64,000 nucleotides of DNA from NCBI RefSeq assembly GCF_024218795.1, contig NZ_CP100400.1, positions 2,666,001-2,730,000 on the forward strand. The letters are read 5' to 3'. Source of the stretch: Halorussus aquaticus (GTDB lineage Archaea; Halobacteriota; Halobacteria; Halobacteriales; Haladaptataceae). The position numbers and the translations under genes were made by a program. The notes under the pieces were generated by a model, which was given only the letters and a program-made list of their open reading frames with translations, did no database searches and was not told the origin of the DNA. Within the stretch, counting starts at the first letter, position 1. Each line of letters opens with the position of its first letter. Positions 43,070-52,699 of the stretch are shown piece by piece.

Positions 43070-44941
43070 TTACGGGCTGAGACCCCAGAAGAACGCGATG
43101 CCGAGGACGGTGACGATAGACAGCAGGAACTGCAGCGGCGCACCGACGCGGAGGAAGTCCGAGAACCGGTAGCCGCCGGGGCCGTAGACGAACAGATTCG
43201 TCTGATAGCCCACGGGCGTCATGAACGCGGTCGAGGCCGCGAACGTGACGGCGAGGACGAACGCGAACGCGTTCGCACCGATGGACTGGGCGGTGCTGGC
43301 GGCCACCGGAATCATCAACACGACGCTCGCGTTGTTGCTGATGACGCTCGTGAGCAGGCCGGTGGCGAGGTAGAACACCCAGAGGACGCCGATGGGCGGC
43401 AGGAGCGTCGAGGTGGAGGCGACCAGATTCCCGAGAACCCCGGCCGCCCCGGTCTGCTGGAGCGCGATGCCGAGCGGAATGACTCCGGCGAGGAGGAATA
43501 TCACGTTCCACTCGACAGACGAGTAGAGTTCGGTCGGTTCGAGAACGCCGGTGAAGACCATCGCGACCACGCCCGCCAGCGCCGAGACGACGATGGGGAG
43601 GACGTTCAGCGCCGGGAGTGCGACGACCCCGGCGATGATAGCGACCGCGAACGGAATCTTCTCGCTCCGGTAGGTGGTCTCGTCGAACTCGTGGGCGACG
43701 ATGAAGTCCTCGTTCTGAACCAGTCGCTGGAGGCTGTCGGGCGGTGCCTGCACGAGGAGCGTGTCGCCGACGCGAACCGAGATGTCCTCGAACCGGTCCC
43801 GGACGACGTCACCGCGACTCCGGAAGGCGAGGACGTTCGCGTCGTAGCGCTGTCGGAAGGTCGAACTGGCGAGCGTCTCGCCGACGAGGAACGACCCCGA
43901 CGGGATGACGACTTCGACGAGGACGGGGTCCTCCTCGTCCGGATGGAGGTCGTCCTCCGTCCGAGGCCCGCCCGCGAACGTGAGTCCCTCCGCGTCCACG
44001 ATGCGTTCGAGCGTCCCCCGATTCGTCCTGAGTCGGAGCGTGTCGTCGTCCTGAATCTCCTTGCGGGCGAGCGGTTCGTCGAAGCGTTCCCCGTCCCGAA
44101 CCAACTGGAGGGCGTCGATGTCGAGGTCGTCGTCTCCCAGCGCTTCCTCGACGGTCTGACCGATCAGCGAGGAGTCCGCGGGCACGACGACGTCGGCGAG
44201 GTACTCCTGGAGGGCGTACTCCTCGACGAGGTCGTCGTCCGCCGGGATTCGCTCGGGAATCAGCCAGACGCCGACCGTCATGAGATAGAGAGCGCCGACC
44301 GCGAAGACGACGACGCCGAGTTTGGTGAACTCGAACATCCCGAACGCGAACAGGTCGAGACCCGGCGTCTCGGCCCCGAGTTGGGCCGCGATGTCGCTGG
44401 CGAGGATGTTCGTCGAGGTACCGATGAGTGTCAGCGTCCCGCCGAGCATCGAGGCGAACGACAGCGGCATGAGTAGCTTCGACGGTGACGTCTCGCCCTC
44501 GTGCGCGAGGTCCGTGATGACGGGGACCAGAATGGCGACGACCGGCGTGTTGTTGATGAATCCCGACACCGGTCCGGTGACGCCGATGGTCGCGGCGAGT
44601 TGCTTGCGGCGGTCGGTCCCGGCGAACGCGGCCATCTTGCGGCCGAGTAACTGGACGATGCCGGTCCGGTTGATTCCCGTACTCAGTATGAGCATCGCCA
44701 AGACGGTGATGGTCGCGGGACTGGCGAACCCGGAGATACCCTCCTGCGGGGAGATTCGCGTCCACGGTTCGAGGACCATCAGCAGGACCATTATCAGGAT
44801 AGCGGTGACGTCTATCGGGAGCCATTCGGTCGCAAACAGCACGAGCGCGAGAAGAATGAGAGCGAAGACCGCGAGCATATCGACCGTGAGCGGAGTCGAA
44901 GACAAGCCCTGCGCTATCGGAACGACTGAGGAGAACGCCAT
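43070..44941 (-). CDS. SLC13-type anion transporter with two TrkA-C domains
   Basis: 623 residues. Membrane part in two halves (TMs at about 15-190 and 405-620) with the two family signatures GFINNTPVVAILVPV and VISNNASVVLMIPVA. Between them sit two TrkA-C/RCK-C cytoplasmic domains (about 215-300 and 310-385; DTLRLRTNRGTLERIVDAEG, RVGDTLLVQAPPDSLQRLV). This is the DASS/ArsB-like layout of bacterial sulfate or dicarboxylate carriers; the ion is not readable. Sodium coupling is a family expectation. Confidence 0.9.
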   Translation of the reverse strand: MAFSSVVPIAQGLSSTPLTVDMLAVFALILLALVLFATEWLPIDVTAILIMVLLMVLEPWTRISPQEGISGFASPATITVLAMLILSTGINRTGIVQLLGRKMAAFAGTDRRKQLAATIGVTGPVSGFINNTPVVAILVPVITDLAHEGETSPSKLLMPLSFASMLGGTLTLIGTSTNILASDIAAQLGAETPGLDLFAFGMFEFTKLGVVVFAVGALYLMTVGVWLIPERIPADDDLVEEYALQEYLADVVVPADSSLIGQTVEEALGDDDLDIDALQLVRDGERFDEPLARKEIQDDDTLRLRTNRGTLERIVDAEGLTFAGGPRTEDDLHPDEEDPVLVEVVIPSGSFLVGETLASSTFRQRYDANVLAFRSRGDVVRDRFEDISVRVGDTLLVQAPPDSLQRLVQNEDFIVAHEFDETTYRSEKIPFAVAIIAGVVALPALNVLPIVVSALAGVVAMVFTGVLEPTELYSSVEWNVIFLLAGVIPLGIALQQTGAAGVLGNLVASTSTLLPPIGVLWVFYLATGLLTSVISNNASVVLMIPVAASTAQSIGANAFAFVLAVTFAASTAFMTPVGYQTNLFVYGPGGYRFSDFLRVGAPLQFLLSIVTVLGIAFFWGLSP

Positions 44942-45076
44942 ACCATACGAAGGTGGTACCGCGGGAAAAGGACTGGTGTCCGCGTCGAACGCTCAGAAGA
45001 ACGGCTCTGAAAGCCCGTACCGGAACGTCCGAAGGAAGATGTCAGCGTCGGCGGTGTCGCCGCGCTTCGGTCCGGA

Positions 45077-47782
45077 CTACTCCGCGATGTCGATGGCGGG
45101 GCGGCCGGGTTCGGCCTTGCCCGCGAGGTCCGGGTCGGCCTCGTCGGCGCTCCGCACGACCACGTCGGCCCCGAACTCGCGTTCGAGGAGCCACGCGGCG
45201 CGTTCGAGGGCGGCGCGTTCGCGCTCGGGCGGGAGTTGCTCGTCCAGCGCCTCGGACTGGGCGGCGAGGTCCTTGGCGAAGTCGGCGGCGTCCTCGCCCT
45301 GCTGGCGCAACTGTTCGTCGCCCATCACGGTGCCGACCACGTTCCCGTCGGCGTTCGCGGCGATGTCGTGAGCGCGGTGCTTCCACTCGGGCGCGACGGC
45401 CAGCATGATGGTCTCGGGGTCTTCGATACCGACGGTCTCGACGATGTCGCGCACGTCCTCGCGGGTGTTCTCCACGAGGCGGCGCTCCACGTCGTAGTTC
45501 TCGGGCGCGTCCGCGGCGGGCCACTCGGCCTCGGCGACGAGTCCCTCACGGCCCAGTCGGTCCCAGACCTCCTCGGCGACGTGGGGCGCGACCGGCGCGA
45601 GAATCTTCACCGCCGCCACCAGTCCGCGCTCGAAGGTGTCCTCGTCCGGGACGGTGTACTCCCGGTAGCGACGCAGCAGCGAGACCATCTCGCGGACGGC
45701 CTGTAGCGCGTGGTTGAACCGGAACGCCTCGAACTCGTCGGTCGCGGCGGCGACCGTCGCGTCGATTTCACGGGCGACGTACTCCGCGACGGCCTCGGCG
45801 GACTCGCCGCTCGCGGGTCCGTCGGCCGCGGAGTCGTCTGCGGCCGCAACCTCGCCGTCGGCGAACTCGTCGGCCAGCGTGTAGACGTTCTGGAGGAACC
45901 TGTGGGCCGACTGGACGCCCTTGGGACTCCACGCGAACTCCTTCTCGGGTTGGGCGGCCTCCATGATGAACAGGCGGGCGGTGTCCGCGCCGTACTCGTC
46001 GATGATGCGCTCGGGCGAGACGCCGTTGCCCTTGCTCTTGGACATCTTGTTGCCGTCCTCGCCCAGCACCATGCCCTGATTGGTCAGGTCGGTGAACGGT
46101 TCGCGCACGCCGTCCAGCAGGTCGATGTCGTCCAGCACCTTCGTGAAGAATCTGGCGTACAGCAGGTGCATCACGGCGTGTTCGATGCCGCCGACGTACT
46201 GGTCCACGGGCATCCAGTCGCTCGCTCGGTCGGCGTCGAAGGGGGCGTCGTCGAGGTCCGGCGAGACGTAGCGCAGGAAGTACCACGACGAGTCCACGAA
46301 CGTGTCCATCGTGTCGGTCTCACGCACGGCGTCGCCGCCGCAGTCGGGACACTCCACGTGCTTCCACTCCTCGGCGGCGTCCAGCGGGTTGCCCGTGGTG
46401 TGGACGAACTCGGGCAGTTCGACGGGCAGGTCCTCGTCGGGCACCGGGACGTAGCCGCAGTCGTCACAGCGAATCATCGGGATGGGGGTGCCCCAGTAGC
46501 GCTGGCGCGAGATGCCCCAGTCCCGGAGGTTGTACTCGGTGCGGTGTTCGCCGTCGAACTCCTCGACGAACCGCTCGCGTGCCTCCTCGCTGGTCAGGCC
46601 GTCGAACTCGCCGCTGTTGACCAGCACGCCGTCGGGGGTGTAGGCCTCCTCCTGTACGTCCACGTCCTCGGGGTCCGTGTCGGCGTCCGGGGCCGGTTCC
46701 ACGACCTGTTGGATGGGGACGTCGTGGGCCTCGGCGAACTCGTGGTCCCGTTCGTCGTGGGCGGGCACCGCGTACAGCGCGCCCGTGCCCACGTCGGTCA
46801 GCACGTAGTCGGCGACGTAGACGGGAATCTCCTCGCCGGTGGCGGGGTTGACCGCGTACTCGCCGGTGAACACGCCGGAGGTCACGTCGAGGTCGTCCTC
46901 GTCGGCGTGTTCGGCCTCGTGGATGTACTCGGCGACCTCCTCGTTGTCTTCGGCGATTTCCCGAGCGACGGGGTGACCGGGCGCGAGCGAGAAGAACGTC
47001 GCGCCGTGAATCGTGTCGAGTCGCGTCGTGAAGATGTCCACCTCGCCGTGGCCCGGAATCTCGAACGCCACGCTGTCGCCCTCTTGGCGGCCGATCCAGT
47101 TGCGCTGCATCTCCCGGACGTTGGCGGGCCACCCGTCGAGGTCGTCAAGCGCCGCCAGCAGTTCGTCGGCGTAGTCGGTGATGGTGAAGAACCACTGGTC
47201 CATCTCGCGCTGTTCGATGGGCGTGTCGCACCGCCAGCAGAGTTCCGCCTCGCCCTCGACCTGCTCGTCGGCGAGGACGGTCTCACACGAGGGGCACCAG
47301 TTGAGTTCGGCGCTCTGGCGCTCCAGCAGGTCCTCGTCGCGGAACCGCTTGAACAGCCACTGGTTCCACTTGTAGTAGTCGGGGTCGCAGGTCGTGACCT
47401 CGCGCTCCCAGTCGTAGCCGAAGCCCATCGCCTGCAGTTGCTCCTTCATCGATTCGATGCACTTCATCGTCCAGTCGCGCGGGTTGGTGTCGCGCTCCTC
47501 GGCGGCGTTCTCGGCGGGGAGACCGAACGAGTCCCACCCCATCGGGTGGAGGACGTTCTCGCCGCGGAGTCGCTCGAAGCGGGCGTAGGCGTCGGTGATG
47601 GTGTAGTTCCGGACGTGGCCCATGTGGAGGTTCCCGGACGTGTAGGGGAACATGGCGAGGACGTACTCGGGGTCCTCGGCCGAGTCCTCGATGCGGAACA
47701 CGTCCGCCTCGTCCCACTCTCGCTGCCACTTCGGTTCGACCGTGGTATGGTCGAACCCTCGTTCGCGCTGCTCAGTAGCCAT
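45077..47782 (-). CDS. leuS: leucyl-tRNA synthetase, bacterial type
   Basis: 901 residues from ATG 47782. The class I signature is [20 protein letters not shown] (HIGH site), and the KMSKS loop is [18 protein letters not shown]. Between them are a zinc knuckle ([15 protein letters not shown]), the CP1 editing insert ([20 protein letters not shown]), a second CxxC pair ([18 protein letters not shown]) and [12 protein letters not shown]. Haloarchaea are known to carry the bacterial form, and this one has it: HMGHVRNYT is the bacterial wording. It charges tRNA-Leu in the cytoplasm. Start is chosen at [10 protein letters not shown]. Confidence 0.95.
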   Translation of the reverse strand: MATEQRERGFDHTTVEPKWQREWDEADVFRIEDSAEDPEYVLAMFPYTSGNLHMGHVRNYTITDAYARFERLRGENVLHPMGWDSFGLPAENAAEERDTNPRDWTMKCIESMKEQLQAMGFGYDWEREVTTCDPDYYKWNQWLFKRFRDEDLLERQSAELNWCPSCETVLADEQVEGEAELCWRCDTPIEQREMDQWFFTITDYADELLAALDDLDGWPANVREMQRNWIGRQEGDSVAFEIPGHGEVDIFTTRLDTIHGATFFSLAPGHPVAREIAEDNEEVAEYIHEAEHADEDDLDVTSGVFTGEYAVNPATGEEIPVYVADYVLTDVGTGALYAVPAHDERDHEFAEAHDVPIQQVVEPAPDADTDPEDVDVQEEAYTPDGVLVNSGEFDGLTSEEARERFVEEFDGEHRTEYNLRDWGISRQRYWGTPIPMIRCDDCGYVPVPDEDLPVELPEFVHTTGNPLDAAEEWKHVECPDCGGDAVRETDTMDTFVDSSWYFLRYVSPDLDDAPFDADRASDWMPVDQYVGGIEHAVMHLLYARFFTKVLDDIDLLDGVREPFTDLTNQGMVLGEDGNKMSKSKGNGVSPERIIDEYGADTARLFIMEAAQPEKEFAWSPKGVQSAHRFLQNVYTLADEFADGEVAAADDSAADGPASGESAEAVAEYVAREIDATVAAATDEFEAFRFNHALQAVREMVSLLRRYREYTVPDEDTFERGLVAAVKILAPVAPHVAEEVWDRLGREGLVAEAEWPAADAPENYDVERRLVENTREDVRDIVETVGIEDPETIMLAVAPEWKHRAHDIAANADGNVVGTVMGDEQLRQQGEDAADFAKDLAAQSEALDEQLPPERERAALERAAWLLEREFGADVVVRSADEADPDLAGKAEPGRPAIDIAE

Positions 47783-47888
47783 TATATCGAAATACGGGCG
47801 ACCACGATACAATAGCTTTGCCTTCTGTCAGTCACCGCACGCCGTAGAGACCGTCATCTCCTTGCGCCTGCCGACCTAACTCCCGCCC

Positions 47889-48839
47889 ATGCGCCGAGTC
47901 GGTCTCCGCGCCTTGATGGTCGTCGTCGGCGTCGCCCTGCTCGCCGTCTACGCGAGCGCCGCGTACCTCGGCTACAGACTGCTGGCCGCGGTCTGGTTGG
48001 CGCGCGCGGACCTGCTGGAGGTCGTCCTCTGGACCACCGGACTCGCAATCCTGCTGAGTCTCCTCAGTTATCGGTTCGGGACGCTCCGACTCCTCTCGCA
48101 GGTCGAAGCGACCGACCTCCCGAGGAGTCGGGCACCGGCGGTCCACGACAGACTCGACAGACTCGCCGAGCGGATGGACGCGGGCCGACCCCGCCTGCTG
48201 GTCGGTCGCATCGGCGCGCCCAACGCGATGGCGCTGGCCGGGGTCCGGGGCGGCGCGGTCATCCTCGACCGGTCGCTGTTCCACCTGTTGACCGCCGACG
48301 AAATCGAGGGACTGCTGGCCCACGAACTCGCGCACCTCGAGAGGCGCGACAGCCTCGTCCAGACGCTCGGCTACAGCGCCGGGCAGTCGCTCGTCTGGGT
48401 CGTCGTCGTGCTCGCGCTCCCCTTCGTCGTGGTCGGAACGGGCCTGCGCCGCGCCTTCGACTGGATTCGGGGGCGGCCACCGACCGACGCGCTCGCGCCG
48501 GTCGCGGCGCTCCGCCAACGGGTCGGACGGGTCGTGATGGTCGGGTTCCTCGCGCTCACGCTGGCCCTGCTCGCCCACTCGCGCAGACGCGAGTTCGCGG
48601 CCGACGAACGCGCGGCCGAGGTCACCGGCGACCCGCTCTCGCTCGCCCGCGCGCTCCGGAAGATTCAGCGCGCGACGAAGCCTCGCTGGGAGATGGCGTC
48701 GCCCCTCTACGTCAGCGGCGACGAGGAGGGGGCGCTGACGCGACTGCTCTCGACCCACCCCGAGATGGACGACCGAATCGACCGACTGGTCGAACGCGCC
48801 GACCGCGAGCGCGGTGCCGTCTCCATCGAAATCCGATGA
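47889..48839 (+). CDS. M48 family metallopeptidase (HtpX-like)
   Basis: 316 residues. Two N-terminal helices (LMVVVGVALLAVYASAAYLG; VLWTTGLAILLSLLSY) precede the zinc site AHELAHLERRDS (HExxH) and the downstream glutamate in EFAADERAAEV. A second pair of hydrophobic segments lies between (SLVWVVVVLALPFVVVGTG; VVMVGFLALTLALLAHS). HtpX degrades misfolded membrane proteins and is often heat-inducible; the site is predicted cytoplasmic-face. It is divergent to leuS. Confidence 0.9.
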   Translation: MRRVGLRALMVVVGVALLAVYASAAYLGYRLLAAVWLARADLLEVVLWTTGLAILLSLLSYRFGTLRLLSQVEATDLPRSRAPAVHDRLDRLAERMDAGRPRLLVGRIGAPNAMALAGVRGGAVILDRSLFHLLTADEIEGLLAHELAHLERRDSLVQTLGYSAGQSLVWVVVVLALPFVVVGTGLRRAFDWIRGRPPTDALAPVAALRQRVGRVVMVGFLALTLALLAHSRRREFAADERAAEVTGDPLSLARALRKIQRATKPRWEMASPLYVSGDEEGALTRLLSTHPEMDDRIDRLVERADRERGAVSIEIR

Positions 48840-48848
48840 GTGGCGTCG

Positions 48849-49862
48849 TCAGGGCCGATACTGGCCCGGCGTGAACGGCGCGACGGTCGCGGTCCGCTGG
48901 GCCACCCACGCGAGTCGGAGGACGAACGCGAACAGAATCGCCAGCGGCGCGAATCCGACGGTGAACCCGACGGCCACGACGGCGTAGACGACGAGCGCCG
49001 GAACCGCCGCCGGGCCGAGCGCGTTGTAGAACACGAGCGCGAGACCGTCGACGACGATTGCCGGAAGGCCGACGTAGAGCATGACGCGCGAGAGGTAGGC
49101 GAGTTCCTTCTGGACGTACACCGTCTCGAAGTACGTCCGCGCCACGTCTATCTGGAGCAGTTGCGTTTCGAGTTCGTCGAGAGCGTCGCCGAGGTCCTCC
49201 GACAGCGAGTCGTCGCACTCTGCACGAATCTGTGCTATCCGCCGGAGCTGGCTCGCGTGGTTGGTCGCTATCGTCGCCGAAAGCGCACTGAACACGCCCT
49301 TGCTCGATTCGAGCGTCCGATTGACGAGAGCCACGTCGTCGTACAGCGAGGACGTGAGGTCGGCGATGCGCCCGCGCAGTGACTCGTCGCTCACGTCGCC
49401 CGCCATCGTCTCGATTCGCTGCGTCCGGGACTCGATTTCGTCGTGGAGGAAGCGCAGGAACCGCGCGGGCGAGTTCGGACTGACCGCGACCGACGCCGCG
49501 TCCTCCACGTTCGTCCGGTAGTCTACCGCACCCTGAACGCGCTCGCTCAGGTTCCCCGGCGCGCCGAGTTCCCGCGAGAGGACGAGTTGGTTGATGGAGA
49601 GGACGACAGTGACCAGTGTCAGGTCCCCCGTTACGAGCGAACTGAACAGGAAGTAGATGGGGCTCGACGAGCGGACGGCGGCGAACCCGAATGACCAGAA
49701 GAGCGCGACCAGCGCCAGCAGGACGGCCGCGAGGATACCGCCCGCGACGACCCGACGGTCTCCCTCGACGAGGAGCCAGTTCGAGACACCGCCGGTTCGG
49801 CGTTCCCTTTCGTCCTCCGTCTCGGCCGTCTCGCTCGCGTCGCGTCTGGTCTGCTCGGCCAC
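48849..49862 (-). CDS. haloarchaeal membrane protein, paralogue of the one at 23618
   Basis: 337 residues with the same plan as the 342-residue protein at 23618: two N-terminal helices (VVAGGILAAVLLALVALFWSF; VTGDLTLVTVVLSINQLVLS), a soluble domain with a possible coiled-coil around 150-215 (ESRTQRIETMAGDVSDESL), and two C-terminal helices (VMLYVGLPAIVVDGLALVFY; VGFTVGFAPLAILFAFVLRL). Function unknown. The gene is convergent to htpX-like with only 9 bases between them. Confidence 0.8.
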   Translation of the reverse strand: MAEQTRRDASETAETEDERERRTGGVSNWLLVEGDRRVVAGGILAAVLLALVALFWSFGFAAVRSSSPIYFLFSSLVTGDLTLVTVVLSINQLVLSRELGAPGNLSERVQGAVDYRTNVEDAASVAVSPNSPARFLRFLHDEIESRTQRIETMAGDVSDESLRGRIADLTSSLYDDVALVNRTLESSKGVFSALSATIATNHASQLRRIAQIRAECDDSLSEDLGDALDELETQLLQIDVARTYFETVYVQKELAYLSRVMLYVGLPAIVVDGLALVFYNALGPAAVPALVVYAVVAVGFTVGFAPLAILFAFVLRLAWVAQRTATVAPFTPGQYRP

Positions 49863-49945
49863 GGCGTTCGGTACGATTCTGACCCGGAAAAGCCGTTGGG
49901 TGGTCGGCCGTGCGGTTATTCCGCCTCGGAACCGTATCGAGGACC

Positions 49946-50491
49946 ATGAGACGGCGAACGTTCTTGAGCGCGGTGAGCGCCGTCGGGGTGGGCGGACTCG
50001 CAGGGTGTAACGCTCCGACCGGGGATGGCGCGACGGAGACGCGCGCCGGTGGCGACGGGGGTACGGAAGACGAGGGGGGCGGAACCGAACAGATTCGTAT
50101 GGTCACGCAGGACAGCGACTACTTCTTCGACCCCATCGGCCTGTTCGTCGAACCCGGCACTACGGTCGAGTGGGTCAACGAGGCGGGGTCGCACTCCTCG
50201 ACGGCCTACGCGAGCAGTCTCGACTCGGCCGAGGTAACCCGAATTCCCGGGGACGCCGAACCGTGGAACAGCGAAATCCTGACCGACCAAGGCGCGACGT
50301 TCAGCCACACCTTCGAGGTGACGGGGACGTACGACTACTTCTGTATCCCGCACAAGACGCTCGGGATGGTCGCGCGTATCGTCTGCGGCGAACCCGGCGA
50401 CGTGGAGGGCGACCCGCCGGACGCCGACGTGCCCGCCGAGCAGGCCATCGTCGAGCAAGGGGCCATCTCCTACAGCGAGTTCTCGGGGTGA
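49946..50491 (+). CDS. blue-copper (halocyanin/plastocyanin-like) Tat lipoprotein
   Basis: 181 residues from ATG 49946. MRRRTFLSAVSAVGVGGLAGC is a Tat signal with a lipobox cysteine at 21. After a Gly/Asp/Glu-rich linker the cupredoxin domain shows VEPGTTVEWVNEAGSHSST (His ligand) and YDYFCIPHKTLGMV with Cys, His and Met, the type I copper set. Halocyanins are membrane-anchored one-electron carriers on the outer face. Position suggests independent transcription. Confidence 0.9.
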   Translation: MRRRTFLSAVSAVGVGGLAGCNAPTGDGATETRAGGDGGTEDEGGGTEQIRMVTQDSDYFFDPIGLFVEPGTTVEWVNEAGSHSSTAYASSLDSAEVTRIPGDAEPWNSEILTDQGATFSHTFEVTGTYDYFCIPHKTLGMVARIVCGEPGDVEGDPPDADVPAEQAIVEQGAISYSEFSG

Positions 50492-50527
50492 AACACTCGT
50501 CGAACGCTCTTCGGCGAGTCACATTCG

Positions 50528-51241
50528 CTAGCCGTCGAACGCACGGTCACGCGCGGCGGAGAAGGAGTCGAACCGGTCGTAGTACGTCCGTAGCGAGTAC
50601 GACCCGTGTTCGCGCACGTCTTTGGTCGTGGGCGGTTCGCCGAGTTCGTCGGCGAGTTCGCGGAGGGCCGCGAGCAGGTCGTCTTCCGAGACGTACCGTC
50701 GGTCGCCGTCGAGGTCGGCCTCCGTGAGCGCCTGTCGCCACGACCCGAAGCGACGGTGGTAGGTCACGGGGGCGTACTCGCCGCGCTCGTCCATCTCCGC
50801 GGCCTTGGGTGCGCGCCCGAGTTGGTCGGCGAGGCGTTCTATCTCTCGGAGGAGTTCGGCCTCCGAGAGACCGTCGTTGGTGTCGAGCATCGCCTCCTGT
50901 AGCGCGTTCGACCAACTGCCGAATCGGAGTTGGTAGGTCCGATTGGAGTACTCGCCGCGCTCGGTCATGTCGCGCTGGGTCGGCGGCGTGCCCAGTTCGG
51001 TGTACAGTCGCTGGAGTTCGGCCAGCAGTTCCCGGTCGGGGATACGCTTGCTCCCCATCTCCTCGGGGTCGAGTCCGGCGTCCTCCAACGCCTCGTTCCA
51101 TCCCCCGAAGACCTCCTGATACCGCTCCGGCGAGAACTCACCCTCCTCGTGCATGTCGACGACGGTGGGGGTCTTCCCGAGACGCGCGGCCAGCGACTGA
51201 AGCGCCGACCGAAGTACCTCGGGAGAGACTTGCTGGCTCAT
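50528..51241 (-). CDS. protein of four homing-endonuclease-associated repeats
   Basis: 237 residues from ATG 51241 with a TTTAAGA box at 51266-51272 for leaderless start. Four tandem units of about 57 residues each hold the pattern LxxLxxLxxELGxxPTxxDMxExGxYSxxTYxxRFGSWxxAL, for example ELGTPPTQRDMTERGEYSNR and QLGRAPKAAEMDERGEYAPV. These are the DNA-binding helical repeats found beside HNH homing nucleases, but here no HNH or LAGLIDADG nuclease domain is present. I infer a DNA-binding protein; target unknown. Confidence 0.82.
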   Translation of the reverse strand: MSQQVSPEVLRSALQSLAARLGKTPTVVDMHEEGEFSPERYQEVFGGWNEALEDAGLDPEEMGSKRIPDRELLAELQRLYTELGTPPTQRDMTERGEYSNRTYQLRFGSWSNALQEAMLDTNDGLSEAELLREIERLADQLGRAPKAAEMDERGEYAPVTYHRRFGSWRQALTEADLDGDRRYVSEDDLLAALRELADELGEPPTTKDVREHGSYSLRTYYDRFDSFSAARDRAFDG

Positions 51242-51549
51242 CGGTTTCGAGAAGGGCACGCGCAGTCTTAAATTTGAACGTTCGTACAACCGGTAGCGTT
51301 ATAATGAACTCTAGTTGTAACTTCCGTTGGCGTATCAAATTCTATAATCCTGTTTTCAAGTAAGGAAGTATTTATATAGGGCGACTGTGAACGAGGCAAT
51401 TAAGCACGTATCATCGGTAGAGAATTGCCGGACTGGGGCGGCTTTGGCGCTCCCCCGCCGACGAATGTTCCTTGTTCGTCGGCTCTGATAAAGTATCCGG
51501 CCGCTTCTCAGGGATGATAACGTGCCGGAAAACGGAGAAATACGAATAC
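51242..51549. other. AT-rich intergenic region upstream of the pilin genes
   Basis: 308 bases. The left end has the promoter of the repeat protein (minus strand), and the right part leads into the pilins. It is much richer in A and T than the rest of the window (TTATAATGAACTCTAGTTG, CAAATTCTATAATCCTG). A strong TATA-like TTTATATA lies at 51370-51377. No ORF is credible. Confidence 0.5.
51368..51378 (+). promoter_or_regulatory. strong TATA box upstream of the pilin pair
   Basis: GTATTTATATA gives an excellent archaeal TATA box. A start near 51402 would leave a leader of about 150 bases before the first pilin ATG, room for translational control. Confidence 0.55.
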
Positions 51550-52029
51550 ATGAACCTCAAAGAACTCTTCGAAGACGACGGCGCAGTGTCGCCGGTCATC
51601 GGCGTCATCCTGATGGTGGCGATTACGGTGATTCTAGCGGCCGTGATTGGTACATTCGTCCTCGGTCTCGGTGACCGAGTGAGTCAGGCACAGCCAAGCG
51701 CGACGTTCACTTTTGATTATAACAAGACCGCAACACCGAATAATGCGCTATCAGTAACCCACGACGGTGGTGATGGTGTCGAAACAAGTCAATTGAAACT
51801 CACTGTCAGTGGGTCTAAAGTTTGGGAAGGTGAAGGAGGACTGCAGTCGAGTTACAGTTACCTTGGAGGAAATAAATGGGACAGTGACAAAATTACGGCC
51901 GGGTCTAAGCTTTCGGTTGCAGATACTGGTGCCGGAACAATAAAAGATGGAAATTCAGTGAAGGTGATCTGGACGGCTTCCGGTAGTGACAAAACTGCGG
52001 TCATCGGTGAATCTGAGGTGTCACTCTAA
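51550..52029 (+). CDS. type IV pilin, first of a tandem pair
   Basis: 159 residues from ATG 51550. The class III signal MNLKELFEDDGAVSPVIGVILM has the prepilin-peptidase site before SPVIG, followed by the hydrophobic assembly helix (MVAITVILAAVIGTFVLGLG). The rest is a Ser/Thr/Gly/Asp-rich beta domain ending DKTAVIGESEVSL. Pilins of this DUF1628 type (PilA in haloarchaea) build adhesion pili at the cell surface after cleavage by PibD. Codon use is visibly more AT-rich in the centre than in the ends. Confidence 0.9.
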   Translation: MNLKELFEDDGAVSPVIGVILMVAITVILAAVIGTFVLGLGDRVSQAQPSATFTFDYNKTATPNNALSVTHDGGDGVETSQLKLTVSGSKVWEGEGGLQSSYSYLGGNKWDSDKITAGSKLSVADTGAGTIKDGNSVKVIWTASGSDKTAVIGESEVSL

Positions 52030-52032
52030 CCA

Positions 52033-52530
52033 ATGAAACTGAAAGCGTTATTCAAGGACGACGGTGCTGTGTCGCCGGTCATCGGCGTCATCCTGATGGT
52101 GGCGATTACGGTGATTCTCGCGGCTGTCATCGGGACGTTCGTCCTCGGTCTTGGCGACCGAGTGAGTCAGGCACAGCCGAGCGCGACGTTTAGCTTCGAT
52201 TACGCCGAAGATGTAGAAGTTGGTGATGACAGTGACAGTAATGAAAACTTCGCCAATATCACCCACGATGGTGGAGATGGCGTAGAAGCGAGTCAGTTGA
52301 AAGTCGATATTGATGGAACGACAGTCTGGAACGCAGACAATGAGCCCATAGCGGTTACTACGAACACTGACGACTGGGGGACTTCCAAAATTACTGCCGG
52401 ATCGACTGTCGAACTCTACGACCCCGACGACAACGGACACATCGAGGACGGAGATTCCGTTAAAATCATCTGGACTGCCTCCGGTAGCGACAAGACGGCA
52501 GTCATCGGCGAGTCCGAAGTTAGCTTCTAA
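52033..52530 (+). CDS. type IV pilin, second of a tandem pair
   Basis: 165 residues, starting 3 bases after the first pilin's stop. The N-terminal 45 residues (DDGAVSPVIGVILMVAITV and on) and the last 20 (WTASGSDKTAVIGESEVSF) are almost identical to the first pilin, while the middle differs strongly. Same export and assembly route. The tight spacing argues for one transcript. Confidence 0.9.
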   Translation: MKLKALFKDDGAVSPVIGVILMVAITVILAAVIGTFVLGLGDRVSQAQPSATFSFDYAEDVEVGDDSDSNENFANITHDGGDGVEASQLKVDIDGTTVWNADNEPIAVTTNTDDWGTSKITAGSTVELYDPDDNGHIEDGDSVKIIWTASGSDKTAVIGESEVSF

Positions 52531-52546
52531 CCGCCGACACCTTTCG

Positions 52547-52551
52547 TTTTT
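52547..52551 (+). terminator. T-run after the pilin operon
   Basis: Five T's in CTTTCGTTTTTG lie 17 bases after the second pilin stop. Archaeal termination at T-rich tracts makes this a plausible terminator, though short. Confidence 0.35.
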
Positions 52552-52699
52552 GCGTCAGTCACTCCTAATCCGGCAACCCCATTTCCACAGTCCCGACTCC
52601 GACTCACGACGAGAATCTGCCGAGGAGGTTGGACTAGCCGTGTACATCCTTAGAGTTAGTGGAGACCCCGCAACCGAGTGAGGTAGACTCTTTGACCGC

